Assembly: GCF_013410455.1 (NCBI RefSeq)
Contig: NZ_JACCFW010000001.1
Span: forward strand, 3,240,929-3,304,928
Source of the DNA: Allobranchiibius huperziae
GTDB lineage: Bacteria; Actinomycetota; Actinomycetes; Actinomycetales; Dermatophilaceae
Direction of reading: 5' to 3'
Length of the DNA: 64,000 bases
In this document: piece after piece, positions 7,351 through 16,292 of the stretch
Position numbering within the stretch: position 1 is the first letter of the stretch
Layout: each line of letters opens with the position of its first letter
Program-made: the position numbers and the translations under genes
The notes under the pieces: model-generated
Told to the model about the DNA's origin: nothing
What the model saw: the letters and a program-made list of their open reading frames with translations, nothing else
The model's database searches: none

Positions 7351-8325
7351 TCTCGCGCGCTGCAGCCGGGCGCGCCGCAGCAACCGCCAGCAGACCAGCA
7401 CGCAGATCGCGAAGGCGACCCCCACCAGCTCGTCGATCACGTAGTGCTCACCCGCGTATATCAGCGAGACCGCCATCAGCAGCGGGTAGCAGACCAGCAG
7501 GCACTTGACCCACCAGCGTGCGCCGAAGCAGAAGAAGCCGGCCACGAGGACGGTGAACGCCTCGTGCAAGGAAGGCATGGCGGCCACGAGATTGGCCTGC
7601 GCCTGCCCCACGGAGAGGGCGCGGGAGGCGAACTTCAGGTGCAGGTAGTCCCAGCCCTCCCCGCTGTAGCGGCCGACGGGCGCCCCGGAGATGTATCCCT
7701 GCTCGGACGCCAGCCACGGGGGCGACATCGGGAAGAGGAAGTAGGTCGCCAGCCCCACGAGAGTCAGCCCGAGCACGCAGTAGACCCACGCACGGAACCG
7801 GCCCCGCCACCAGATCCACAGGGCGACTGCGACCAGGGGGGTGACCAGGAAGTGGCTGGTGTAGCTGAGGCTGAAGAGCACGGTGTACCAACGGCTGCCG
7901 CCGGGATGGTGCAGGTGGGCCTGGAGCCACTGGGTCGGCAGGGTGCCGCCGAAGAGGAAGCGGTCGGCGTGGATCGGGAAGGTCGTGTGCAGGGGGAGAC
8001 CGATGATGTTGTGGGCGCCGTCGCGCGGGGCCGTGCCGTCCGTGTCGTACTGGCCGACGAAACCCCGACTGAAGTCGTACGCCAGGAGAAGTCCCTGGAA
8101 CGGCAGCCAGTCCAGCATCACCTTTCCCCAGGCACGCCACCCGCGGCCGACGACGGCACACGAGACACCGGCGATGATCCACAGCATCAGGCCGACACGG
8201 TCCAGTGGCACCCCGAACAGCACGATGTAGCCGATCAGCACCACGAGATACCCGACGACCGCGACCCGTCGCCACCACACCCAGTCGATCGACTGCGTCG
8301 TGAGACCGTCCTCCGCCGCTGCCAT
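7102..8325 (-). CDS. PAP2/Aur1-like membrane phosphotransferase or phosphatase
   Basis: A 407-residue polytopic protein. The PAP2 active-site segments are MPSLHEAF and YAGEHYVIDELVG, the form seen in the Aur1/inositolphosphotransferase branch (PAP2_3) and lacking the classic KxxxxxxRP block. Hydrophobic helices cover residues 15-330. An extracytoplasmic lipid-phosphate phosphatase or headgroup transferase is likely. The start is leaderless: TATTCT at 8334-8339 ends 8 nt before the ATG. The last 80 or so residues are low-complexity and antisense to the thioesterase gene, so the ancestral stop may have been near position 7350. Confidence 0.83.
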   Translation of the reverse strand: MAAAEDGLTTQSIDWVWWRRVAVVGYLVVLIGYIVLFGVPLDRVGLMLWIIAGVSCAVVGRGWRAWGKVMLDWLPFQGLLLAYDFSRGFVGQYDTDGTAPRDGAHNIIGLPLHTTFPIHADRFLFGGTLPTQWLQAHLHHPGGSRWYTVLFSLSYTSHFLVTPLVAVALWIWWRGRFRAWVYCVLGLTLVGLATYFLFPMSPPWLASEQGYISGAPVGRYSGEGWDYLHLKFASRALSVGQAQANLVAAMPSLHEAFTVLVAGFFCFGARWWVKCLLVCYPLLMAVSLIYAGEHYVIDELVGVAFAICVLVCWRLLRRARLQRARSAGEVPHREDLFSATDGPGDVVEGGGGQSHPVRAEGHRSVQSHPRGIGSADQVDAQVDVREHHLRGSHPGGAAVRGVDEHHE

Positions 8326-8344
8326 AGGCGAACAGAATATGGAC

Positions 8345-9352
8345 TCAGTCTGTCCGGGAGGTGACCGACCTGCCGACATCGGGCAGCTTCGCGACCGACG
8401 AGGGCTGCACCCGCAGCCGCACCTGCGCCCCGCGCTCAGGCGCGGGCCCGTCGGTGACTGCGGGCAGATCGCCCAGGCCCTCGATCCTGACCATGACCCG
8501 TACGCCGTCCGGGTCTGCTGCGCTCGACAGCACCGTGGCCTCGATGGGCCCGTCGCGGTCGAGCCGGAGTGCGTTGCGGCGCAGCGCTATCGGGGAACCG
8601 GGGTGTCCCAGCGACAGTCCCGCCTCAGCCGGCAGCACTGTCCGGTAGCCGAGGAAGCGCGCGGCATCGGCATCGACGGGGGCGCGCCAGACCTCCAGCG
8701 CGGGCCCGTGCTGGACGACGCGGCCGTCGCGCAGCAGCGCAACGTCGTCGGCGACGGCGAACGCCTCCTCCTGGTCGTGGGTCACCATGATCGCCGTCGT
8801 CCCGGTCGTCCGCAGCACGTCCCGCAGCTGGATCGCGAGCTGCTCGCGCAACGCGGTGTCGAGGGCGGACAGCGGTTCGTCCAGCAGGAGGAGTCGTGGT
8901 TCGGCGGCGAGCGCTCGAGCCAGTGCGACCCGCTGCTGCTGGCCGCCGGACAGAGAGCCGGGCCGCCGGTCCTGCAGCCCGGCGAGGCCGACGAGGTCGA
9001 GCAGCTCCGCCACCCGGGCCCGCACGACCGCCCGCGGGAGCCGGCGACGACGCAGCGCGTACGCCACGTTCTGCGCGACGTCGAGATGGGCGAAGAGCTG
9101 GCCGTCCTGGAACATCAGCGCGAACCCCCTGCGATGGGTGGGCGTCTGCGTCAGGTCGACGCCGTCGAAGATCACCCGCCCGCGATCGGGTCGCTGCAGT
9201 CCCGCGACCACGCGCAGCAGGGTCGACTTGCCGCATCCGGAGGGGCCGAGCACCGCGAGCGTGTAACCAGTGGACACCGTCAGATCGACCCCATCGACCG
9301 CGGGCGACCCGTCGAAGCTGACACTGACGTCCTGGATCTGTAGCTCCCCCAT
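8345..9352 (-). CDS. thiQ: Thiamine ABC importer ATP-binding protein
   Basis: A 335-residue ATPase with Walker A GPSGCGKST (about residues 33-41), signature LSGGQQQ, Walker B LLLLDEPLSALD and H-loop MVTHD. About 100 residues after the ATPase core resemble the TOBE regulatory domain of the iron/polyamine-type importers, so it is longer than the roughly 230-residue ThiQ of E. coli. The start shares a base with the permease stop (TGATG). It is the last gene of the riboswitch-led operon, so thiamine import is inferred from context. Confidence 0.88.
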   Translation of the reverse strand: MGELQIQDVSVSFDGSPAVDGVDLTVSTGYTLAVLGPSGCGKSTLLRVVAGLQRPDRGRVIFDGVDLTQTPTHRRGFALMFQDGQLFAHLDVAQNVAYALRRRRLPRAVVRARVAELLDLVGLAGLQDRRPGSLSGGQQQRVALARALAAEPRLLLLDEPLSALDTALREQLAIQLRDVLRTTGTTAIMVTHDQEEAFAVADDVALLRDGRVVQHGPALEVWRAPVDADAARFLGYRTVLPAEAGLSLGHPGSPIALRRNALRLDRDGPIEATVLSSAADPDGVRVMVRIEGLGDLPAVTDGPAPERGAQVRLRVQPSSVAKLPDVGRSVTSRTD

Positions 9353-11010
9353 CAGAACCGGCCCACCGATCCCACGCGCAGACTCTCCACCGCGGCCATC
9401 ACCGCGGCGGTCATGAGGGCGAGCAGGACGGACGCCGCGAGCGCCATCCCGAAGTTGTCGCCGCCCGGATGCCCGATGAGCTGGTAGATGACCACCGGGA
9501 GGGTCGGATGGGCCGGGCGCGCCAGGAAACTGGTGGCACCGAACTCGCCCAGCGACACCGCGAAGGCGAAACCGGTCGCCGCGAGCAACGGTCGCCATAC
9601 GACGGGGAGATCGACGGTGCGCACGACCTGCAGGCGGCCGGCCCCCAGGCTCGCTGCGGCCTGGCGCTGCCGGTCGTCGATGGCGGCCAGCGCGGGTGCC
9701 ACGGTGCGCACGACGAGGGGAAGCGCAACCAATGCCTGGGCGATGGGGATCAGGATCTGCGAGTCGCGTAGGTCGAGGGGCGGTCGATTCAGAGTGACGA
9801 TGAAACCGAATCCAACTGTCACCGCTGATATTCCGAGAGGCAACATGAAGACGGCGTCGAGTACGGCGAGTCGACGCCGACGGCGACCGCCTGACCGACC
9901 GTTCGGTCGGTAGGCGACGGTGATCGCCACGGCGAGCCCCAGCACCACTGACAACAGCGTGGCGTCGACGGCGATGCGCCACGAGCTGGCGATCGCGTCG
10001 CCGACCGGCACCAGCAGCGCACCACCATCACCCGTCGTGCCGAGGCGCCGGTAGTTCTCCAGGCTCCATCCGCCGTCGGCATGCAGCGAACGCACGACCA
10101 GGCTCGCGAGGGGCAGCACCAGGAACACCACGACGGCGGCCGTCGATGCGAGGACGGGAAGGTCGCGACGGGTGGGGTGACGTCGCTGTCCCACCCCGGC
10201 GCGCGCCGATTGGTGCCGCACGCCGGCGCGAGCGCGTTCGACCACGACCAGGAGCAGGATCACCACCACGAACTGGGCGATCGAGAGGACGGCCGCCGTG
10301 CGCAGGTCGAAGACGTCGGTGGTCTGCTGATAGATCTCGGTCTCGATCGTGCTATAGCGCAGCCCGCCCATCGTCAGCACCACACCGAACGCCGTGGCGC
10401 AGAAGAGGAAGACGATCGTGACCGCCGACAGGATCGTCGGCGCCAGCGCAGGGAGCGTGACGGTCGCGAAGACCCGCACCGGTCCGGCCCCCAGCGCCGC
10501 GGCGGCTTCCTGGGGGCGCGCATCCAGGCCGGCCCAGGCGCTGCCGACGGTGCGCACGACCACCGACAGGTTGAAGAACACCAGCGCCAGGGCGATCGCG
10601 ATCCAGGTGCCGTCGAGACCGAGGAAGCCGAGGGGCCCGGAGCTCACGAGCAGCGTGCGGAACGCGACGCCGACCACGACGGTCGGCAGCACGAACGGGG
10701 TGGCGACCAGCGCCCGCAGCACCCCGGCGCCCGGGATCCGAAGCCGGTAGAGCGCGTACGCGACCGGCAGGCCCAGCAGCGTGGTCACCGCTGTGCCGAG
10801 CGTGGCGATGCCCAGGGTGAAGAGGACCACCCGGCGCTCGCGCGGGCGTCCGAAGACGGCGACGGCCTCACCGAGTGCCCAGTGGCCGTCCGGATGCAGT
10901 CCGCGGGCGAGCATCCCGCCGACGGGAAGCACGAAGAACACCGCGAGGAAGGCGAGCGGCACCACAGCGACCGCAGCCGGCCACCATCGGTGAAGACCGT
11001 TGACTCTCAT
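9352..11010 (-). CDS. thiP: Thiamine ABC importer permease, fused two-domain
   Basis: A 552-residue permease formed by two tandem MetI-like halves. The EAA-type loops are QEAAAALGAGPVRVFATVTLP in the first half and RQAAASLGAGRLQVVRTVDLP in the second. About twelve membrane helices are predicted by eye. ThiP is typically such a fused permease. It begins 10 nt after the stop of the binding-protein gene and overlaps the ATPase gene by one base, so the three form one operon under the TPP riboswitch. Confidence 0.9.
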   Translation of the reverse strand: MRVNGLHRWWPAAVAVVPLAFLAVFFVLPVGGMLARGLHPDGHWALGEAVAVFGRPRERRVVLFTLGIATLGTAVTTLLGLPVAYALYRLRIPGAGVLRALVATPFVLPTVVVGVAFRTLLVSSGPLGFLGLDGTWIAIALALVFFNLSVVVRTVGSAWAGLDARPQEAAAALGAGPVRVFATVTLPALAPTILSAVTIVFLFCATAFGVVLTMGGLRYSTIETEIYQQTTDVFDLRTAAVLSIAQFVVVILLLVVVERARAGVRHQSARAGVGQRRHPTRRDLPVLASTAAVVVFLVLPLASLVVRSLHADGGWSLENYRRLGTTGDGGALLVPVGDAIASSWRIAVDATLLSVVLGLAVAITVAYRPNGRSGGRRRRRLAVLDAVFMLPLGISAVTVGFGFIVTLNRPPLDLRDSQILIPIAQALVALPLVVRTVAPALAAIDDRQRQAAASLGAGRLQVVRTVDLPVVWRPLLAATGFAFAVSLGEFGATSFLARPAHPTLPVVIYQLIGHPGGDNFGMALAASVLLALMTAAVMAAVESLRVGSVGRF

Positions 11011-11020
11011 ACTTGGTCGC

Positions 11021-12082
11021 CTACGAGGTGACGTCCTGCCACTGGCTGATCCACCGGTCCCGCTGCGCGCTGATCTGCGAGGCGGGCAGGCTGAGGGGCT
11101 TGCGCGGCGTCTTCACGAAGGACTTCCAGTCGGCCGGCACCGTTGCGCCCCGGTCGACGGGGAAGACATACATGCTGCCCGGCATCGAGGTCTGGAACGT
11201 GCGCCCCAGCATGAAGCGGATGAACGCCTGCGCCCCGGCAGTGTTCCTGGCGCCCTTGAGCACCCCGGCGTACTCCTGCTCCTGGAAACAACTGTCCATC
11301 AACGCCGAGGTGGTCGACTTACCCGCCGTGACGGTATCGGCCGGAGACGTGTTGTAGGACAGCACGATCGGCCGATCACCCTTGCCGCCGCCAGCCGTGT
11401 AGTCGACTCCCCACGCGTCGCTCCAGCCGCTGGTGAGCTTGGCGCCGTTCGCCATCAGCTCCTTCCAATACCCCTGCCAGCCGCCCTGCCCGTACTTCGC
11501 GATGGAGGCGAGCAGGAAGGCCAGGCCCGGTGATGAGGTGGCGGCACCCGGGCTGACGAAGAGTCCCTTGTACGCCGGGCTGGTCAGGTCGGTCATGCTG
11601 CTCGGCGCCGTGCGGTGGTGCTTGGCGAACCACGCATCGTCGACATTGACGCAGACGTCGCTGTAGTCGATCGGCGTGAGCATCGCGGCCGGCGCACCGC
11701 TCAGCGCGTACGTGGCGGCACCGGCTGGTAGAGGCGGCGAATATGCCTGCAGTGCGCCCGAATCCGCCACCCGTGAGGCGAAGGTGTTGTCGATGCCGAA
11801 GGTGACGTCGCCGGTGGGGTCGCCCTTGGTGAGCACCAGGGAGTTGGCGAGCTGGCCGGCGTCGCCGGAGGCCTGCACCTTGACCTGGTAGCCGGTCGTC
11901 TTGGTGAAGTCGGCGAGGACCGACGGGGGCACGGCCCACGAGTCGTGGGTGACCAGCACCACCTGACGGTTCTTCGCCGAGGTGTGGTCCGGCGGACCGG
12001 CGGCCTCACTGCCGCTCACCGCGCAGCCGGCCAGGGCGGGCAGTGCGATGACCGCGCACACGGACATGATGGTGAACTTCAC
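11021..12082 (-). CDS. thiB: Thiamine-binding lipoprotein of the ABC importer
   Basis: A 353-residue solute-binding protein. Its signal ends in lipobox LAGC (Cys about residue 20), so it is tethered outside the membrane. The mature domain has the type-2 periplasmic-binding fold seen in ThiB/TbpA (LVTHDSWAVPPSVLADFTKTTGYQVKV at the first strand, aromatic-rich region WSDAWGVDY). It starts with GTG preceded by AGGAGG at a 9-nt spacing. A TPP riboswitch immediately upstream makes thiamine or a thiamine phosphate the likely ligand. Confidence 0.92.
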   Translation of the reverse strand: MKFTIMSVCAVIALPALAGCAVSGSEAAGPPDHTSAKNRQVVLVTHDSWAVPPSVLADFTKTTGYQVKVQASGDAGQLANSLVLTKGDPTGDVTFGIDNTFASRVADSGALQAYSPPLPAGAATYALSGAPAAMLTPIDYSDVCVNVDDAWFAKHHRTAPSSMTDLTSPAYKGLFVSPGAATSSPGLAFLLASIAKYGQGGWQGYWKELMANGAKLTSGWSDAWGVDYTAGGGKGDRPIVLSYNTSPADTVTAGKSTTSALMDSCFQEQEYAGVLKGARNTAGAQAFIRFMLGRTFQTSMPGSMYVFPVDRGATVPADWKSFVKTPRKPLSLPASQISAQRDRWISQWQDVTS

Positions 12083-12114
12083 TGGATTCGACCTCCTCTT
12101 AACGAGGGGCCCCG

Positions 12115-12196
12115 ACTTCCTACACCGGTACTAACCGGATCAGGTTCGAGGGTCTGCGGCCGATCCGCACTCTCAGCGCTGCTGCGCTCCCCTGTC
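12115..12196 (-). promoter_or_regulatory. TPP riboswitch (THI element)
   Basis: Read on the minus strand, the conserved THI-box parts occur in order: GGGGAGC (about 12193), CTGAGAG (12176-12170), GACCCTCGAACCTGATCC, and GGTTAGTACCGGTGTAGGAA ending at 12117. A short CCTC-loop-GAGG helix just downstream would pair with part of the AGGAGG ribosome-binding site (12092-12097), suggesting translational control. No terminator with a U-run is seen. TATCGT at 12210-12215 is a possible -10. Confidence 0.95.
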
Positions 12197-12291
12197 GTAT
12201 CCGCCGCTCACGATACGCGCGCGCGGCGGGGCGCCACATTCGCAGGGTAGGTTTGACGAAGGTTTCCGATCCGTCGTCGAAAGGTGGGCTC

Positions 12292-12612
12292 ATGGGTTCG
12301 ATTGCGTGGAAGGTGCTCTCCGCGGCGACTCGGCTGGCCTCCACCCGGGTCGCGACCAAGGTCACCCAGACCGGGTGGCGCGCCGCGACCGGCAAGAAGG
12401 CCCCCTCGGACCGTTACGAGCCCGAGCGCTCGCATGCCGAGGCCACTGCGTTCGCCGTCATCTCGGCCGCGATGCTTGCGGGTGCTACGACCCTGGTCGA
12501 GCGCAAGGTCGCCGACTACTACATGCGCTCCACCGGCGAACTCGCCCCGCCAATGCAGAAGGCGATCGACAAGCGCGAGAAGAAGCTTCAGAAGGAAGCC
12601 GAGAAGCGCTGA
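12292..12612 (+). CDS. DUF4235 family small membrane protein
   Basis: A 106-residue protein beginning MGSIAWKVLS, with an amphipathic N-terminus (ATRLASTRVATKVTQTGWRAATG), a hydrophobic stretch (AVISAAMLAGATTLVERKVADYY) and a Lys/Glu-rich tail. This is the layout of DUF4235, common in actinobacteria and of unknown function. The start is set by AAAGGTGG upstream of the ATG. Translation from 12253 is possible but would add a polar segment without a ribosome-binding site. Confidence 0.8.
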   Translation: MGSIAWKVLSAATRLASTRVATKVTQTGWRAATGKKAPSDRYEPERSHAEATAFAVISAAMLAGATTLVERKVADYYMRSTGELAPPMQKAIDKREKKLQKEAEKR

Positions 12613-12624
12613 CGCTCGGCTGCG

Positions 12625-12930
12625 TCAGCTGAGCCCGTCCCGGTAGAGCACCTCCACCTCGATGATCCGCTCAGGTGAGGTCTGCTGCACGTGGATGAGC
12701 AGGTAGCCGGCCCAGGACGGCTCGAGATCGATCGTCCACGTGTGTGGTTCCCAGGCGCCGTCCGGCCTCGGCACCGTGAAAAAGGTGTCGCAGAACGAAT
12801 CGCCGCATCCGCACATCTGCGCGAACTCGAGGGTCGGCACCTGATCTGCGAGCGCTGCATAACCGTCCGCACGCAGCAACTCCTCCATCTCGCGGGCGAT
12901 CTGCGGCCACAGCTCCATCACACGAGTCAC
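12625..12930 (-). CDS. Hypothetical protein with a Cys cluster
   Basis: A 101-residue acidic protein starting with GTG; CACCAT ends 6 nt upstream (leaderless pattern). It contains MCGCGDSFCDTFFT near residues 39-52, a CxCxxxxC arrangement that could bind metal. Otherwise it shows mixed alpha/beta character (WTIDLEPSWAGYLLIHVQQ). It converges with the DUF4235 gene, with 12 bases between stops. No family was recognised. Confidence 0.7.
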   Translation of the reverse strand: MTRVMELWPQIAREMEELLRADGYAALADQVPTLEFAQMCGCGDSFCDTFFTVPRPDGAWEPHTWTIDLEPSWAGYLLIHVQQTSPERIIEVEVLYRDGLS

Positions 12931-12969
12931 GCTCGGATGGTGTCACTCACCGGGACGCGATGGGCGCGT

Positions 12970-13860
12970 TCAGGCTGCGCGCTCTTCGGCGTCGCGCAAC
13001 CCGGACATCGCCCAGGTGATCGTGGCGACGCTGAGCGAGCCCGCGACGGTGTCGGCTCGGCGCGCGACGTCCAGCCCGGACTGCCCGAGGCCGCGACGCG
13101 CCCAGTTGGGCAGTGCGGCGACTCCACCGCGTGCGACGAGGACGTAACCCGGCTTGGCCGCTCGCGGAAGCGGCGGCTCACGCAGCAGGAAATGACAGGC
13201 GTCGACCGCGGCAGGCGTGGACCGTAGGACCGCCCGGTAGGAATGCAGCTGCTCGCGAAGCTCCGTCACGTCGGCCGGCAGATCGCGTGCGCCGAGGAGC
13301 GTGGAGGCTGTACGGGCCTGGGAGACATACGTGTCCGCCTCCTGCGCCGAGAGCCGTTCGCTAGCGCCGGCGTACATCTGGAAGGCCGTGAGGAAGCTGT
13401 GGATCTCGGCCACGTGGACCCAGCTCAGCAGATCGGGATCGGACGCGGCGTACGGCGTGCCGTCGTCGGTGCGACCGCGGACACGCTCGTGGATCGAGGC
13501 GACGTGGGCGATGACCTCCTCGGCGTGCTCGATGGTGCCGAAGGTGGTCGCGGCGATGTAGTAGCTGGTGCGCTGCAACCGACCCCACGGGTCGCCGCGG
13601 AAGCCGCTGTGCCCGGCGACCCCGGCCATCGCCGAAGGGTGCAGTGACTGCAACAGCAGCGCCGCCACTCCGCCGGGGAACATCGCGGCGTGCTGGTGGA
13701 CACGCCAGATCGGGTCGTCAGGGGTGAACCACCGCGGTCCCTCGGCCTCCCAGATGCCCTTGGCCTTGGCGGGGGCGTCGTCACCGGCCACCTTGGAGCG
13801 CAACAACCGGCCGAGCGCGCGCTGCGCACCGCCGGTCGGGACTCGCACGAGAGGAAGCAT
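12970..13860 (-). CDS. Oxygenase MpaB family protein (DUF2236)
   Basis: A 296-residue alpha-helical protein. Family hallmarks are the WRVHQHAAMFPGGVAALLLQSLHPSAMAGV region (about residues 52-80), HSGFRGDPWGRLQRTSYYI, and WVHVAEIHSFL (about residues 150-160), whose histidines resemble those proposed to bind heme or iron in the MpaB/latex-clearing protein group. Members oxidise diverse substrates; this one cannot be assigned. CATACT ends 7 nt before the ATG. Confidence 0.88.
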   Translation of the reverse strand: MLPLVRVPTGGAQRALGRLLRSKVAGDDAPAKAKGIWEAEGPRWFTPDDPIWRVHQHAAMFPGGVAALLLQSLHPSAMAGVAGHSGFRGDPWGRLQRTSYYIAATTFGTIEHAEEVIAHVASIHERVRGRTDDGTPYAASDPDLLSWVHVAEIHSFLTAFQMYAGASERLSAQEADTYVSQARTASTLLGARDLPADVTELREQLHSYRAVLRSTPAAVDACHFLLREPPLPRAAKPGYVLVARGGVAALPNWARRGLGQSGLDVARRADTVAGSLSVATITWAMSGLRDAEERAA

Positions 13861-13930
13861 CTCTTCGAGTATGCGGCCCGGTGAGACCGCGCCGTACGCC
13901 GACCGGCTCGACGGGCGTTCGGCGGCCCCG

Positions 13931-14965
13931 TCAGCGCGGGAGGAGCCCTGCCACCGTGGTGGCGAATGCGGAGAGGGACGGGTAATCGCCGGCGTCGATG
14001 GTGCCGTTGGAGATCGAGCGGCACCCCGTCTCCGTCAGCCAGAGGGAAGCACGCGCGCCATCGGCGTAGCTGAACGCGACGACGGTGACGGACTCGTCGT
14101 CGTTGGGGCAGACGACGCTGCCGCCATCGGTGTGGGCGAGGTCGATCGTGGTCGCGCTGCGCGCCAGCCGACCCGCCTGCGTGGTGTCGAGCCGCGCCCG
14201 GGATCGCAGCGCGAACGCTGCACCGTTGAGACCGTTGTAGGAGCAGATCAGCCCGGCCGTCGGTGACCCCGCTGGTAGGAGGGACGAGGCCGGTCCTGGT
14301 GTGACGTCACTGGCGCCCCGGTCGCTGCGTGGGCAGCCGCTCGCCACCGTGACAGCCAGTCGGCTGCCGCCTGCGGGAGCGGTGGCCGGGGTGGAGTCCA
14401 GCCAGAGTGCGGTCCCGTCGGCGCGCCATACGCTCGCCGACGCGCCAGCCGGAGCGATCCCGATGTCGAGCATCGCGTTCTGCCAGGCGCTGCTCGGCCG
14501 ATCGTCGGTGTAGGCGGATCCGACGCTCGTCACGACGGAGCCGGAGGTCGAGCTGGCGGAACCTGTTGCGCTCAGGCCGCCCGGCGCGTGCGCAGCGAGC
14601 CACCTCTGGGACTGCTGCATGGTCATCGGCACGCGCCAGAACCGTGACGTGTCGATCAACGAGGCCGACCTCGGGGCTCCCATCACCGGACCGGGCAGCG
14701 TCGAGGGCGCCCCGGCCATCCGGGCCGCCCCGGCCGGGACCGTCACGAGGTCGATCAGGCGGCGTGTCTCAGCGAGAGTGCGCGCTCTGTTGGTCGACGC
14801 CGAGGCGCGAGTGGGACCAGCCGTCGGAGTGGCTACGTGCGTCACCTGGTGCTGATTCGCCGTGCTCGGGCTGCCGGGGCCCCGCGGTGATGTCGAACCG
14901 CAGCCCGTCAGTGCCACACACGCGGCGCCCACCACCAGGAATGCCGAGGCGGTACGGACGCTCAT
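13931..14965 (-). CDS. Hypothetical lipoprotein
   Basis: A 344-residue exported protein. The signal peptide ends in lipobox LTGC (Cys about residue 22), followed by a Ser/Thr/Pro/Gln-rich linker to about residue 65. Two compact segments follow, each containing a Cys in a similar context (VTVASGCPRSDRG and SVVCPNDD), which may form disulfides. The start at 14965 is chosen because the signal peptide begins there. It lies downstream of the serpin-like gene on the same strand (43-bp gap). No domain was recognised. Confidence 0.75.
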   Translation of the reverse strand: MSVRTASAFLVVGAACVALTGCGSTSPRGPGSPSTANQHQVTHVATPTAGPTRASASTNRARTLAETRRLIDLVTVPAGAARMAGAPSTLPGPVMGAPRSASLIDTSRFWRVPMTMQQSQRWLAAHAPGGLSATGSASSTSGSVVTSVGSAYTDDRPSSAWQNAMLDIGIAPAGASASVWRADGTALWLDSTPATAPAGGSRLAVTVASGCPRSDRGASDVTPGPASSLLPAGSPTAGLICSYNGLNGAAFALRSRARLDTTQAGRLARSATTIDLAHTDGGSVVCPNDDESVTVVAFSYADGARASLWLTETGCRSISNGTIDAGDYPSLSAFATTVAGLLPR

Positions 14966-15008
14966 CACACTTCTGAGACGCCGCAGCGCGCGTGCCGGTT
15001 GACCGTGG

Positions 15009-16178
15009 TCACTCCTGCGCGTCCTCAGGTTTGCTGATCCATGCGGAGAAGACGGGCAGACCCTCCCACGGATCGTCGGGTTCGGTCCCGTGCGCCGTGG
15101 CCACGACGGCGTACGGATGACCGAACCGCAGGGTCGCGGTGCGGTGCAGACCCGACGGCTCCGCTCTGCGAGCACTTGTGGCCATCGCGACGTGGGTGAC
15201 GGCGGCGGCTTCGAACCCGCGGCGGCCGTACCGGGCGAGCGCGGTCTGCTTGGCATCGATCGGTCCCTTGAGGCGGGCGAGCTGCTGAAGCGCGTGCCCG
15301 GCGGCGACGAACCCCAGCTTCGGCTCGGCGGTCAGGTCGTGCGCGCTGTTGGCATGCCACGCAGGTAGCAGCGCATCCACGTGCTCGCCCGGGTTGACCC
15401 CCTCCTCCTCGGTGATCGTCCACAGCGCGTGATCGCCCAGAGGAAGATCGAACAGCGACACCGACACTGCGTCCGCGCCGTGCTGGGCCCGGGCGACCGC
15501 TACGTCGTGCGCGGCCGCGAGGACATCGCCCGGCGCCGCGGTGGCCTCGGCGATCACCGAGGTGACCACGAGCCCGTCGGCCAGTGCGCGGTGGACGGCG
15601 ACGCGCCCGGCCCGTTCGGTCTCGGTGATGTACGCATCGTGTCCTGGCAGGCGAGATGCGCGCAGCACCCGGTGCAGGGTGCTGCTCCACGGCCCGCGTA
15701 GGTCGGCCGCGTCAGCAGTATCGAACCGTGTCAGCCAGGTGACCCGGGTCGCCAGCGCCGACACGAGCAGGACGGCGAGGTCAGAGGTGTCGACGGGGAA
15801 CCGGTCGATGAGGCCGAGAGTGTGCTCTCGCGCCCATGAGTCGGCCTGACCCTGGGTCGGAATGGGGCCGGTCTCGACCTCTGCGGGCAGCGTGGACAGC
15901 CACGCGTTCAAACCGGGCAGGCCCTCTCGCACCCACGCGGCCGCCGCGGCGGACACCGCCGGATGCGGATGCGCGAGGAGTTCCACCGCCGCACGATGCG
16001 CGGCGTCGACATCGGCGCCGAGGGCGTCGGCGATCTCATCCGCCAGCTCGCCGGACGCCGCAGGTGCGGCCAGCGCGAGCACCAGCCAGGCGCCCAACGG
16101 TGACGCGACGTGGTGTTCTCCCCGCCCCAATGCGGCGAACCGCTCGGCGTAGCGACACATAAGGTCGGGGAGTGTCAT
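15009..16178 (-). CDS. Divergent serpin-like protein, cytoplasmic
   Basis: A 389-residue protein without signal peptide that follows the serpin domain in order. HHVASPLGAWLVLALAAPAASGELADEIADALG (about residues 22-54) matches the N-terminal serpin helix. SWAREHTLGLIDRFP ... LLVSALATRVTWLTRFD (about 114-152) matches the WVxxxTxGxI and VNAIYFKGxWxxxF strand. GFEAAAVTHVAMATSA (about 321-336) matches the hinge before the reactive loop, and LRFGHPYAVVATAH ... PVFSAWISKP the C-terminal strands. P14 is Phe instead of Thr/Ser, so inhibition is uncertain. CACAGT 7 nt before this ATG favours it over GTG at 16187. Confidence 0.62.
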   Translation of the reverse strand: MTLPDLMCRYAERFAALGRGEHHVASPLGAWLVLALAAPAASGELADEIADALGADVDAAHRAAVELLAHPHPAVSAAAAAWVREGLPGLNAWLSTLPAEVETGPIPTQGQADSWAREHTLGLIDRFPVDTSDLAVLLVSALATRVTWLTRFDTADAADLRGPWSSTLHRVLRASRLPGHDAYITETERAGRVAVHRALADGLVVTSVIAEATAAPGDVLAAAHDVAVARAQHGADAVSVSLFDLPLGDHALWTITEEEGVNPGEHVDALLPAWHANSAHDLTAEPKLGFVAAGHALQQLARLKGPIDAKQTALARYGRRGFEAAAVTHVAMATSARRAEPSGLHRTATLRFGHPYAVVATAHGTEPDDPWEGLPVFSAWISKPEDAQE

Positions 16179-16292
16179 GCGGGCCACTGTGCCCGCTCAC
16201 CCGGTCCGATACGCGCGAATTGACAGCGTCAGCTGCTTAAAGGCGTGCCGACCAACGGTTCAGTCATCCCAGCGCCCAGGTGAGTGTCGCTC

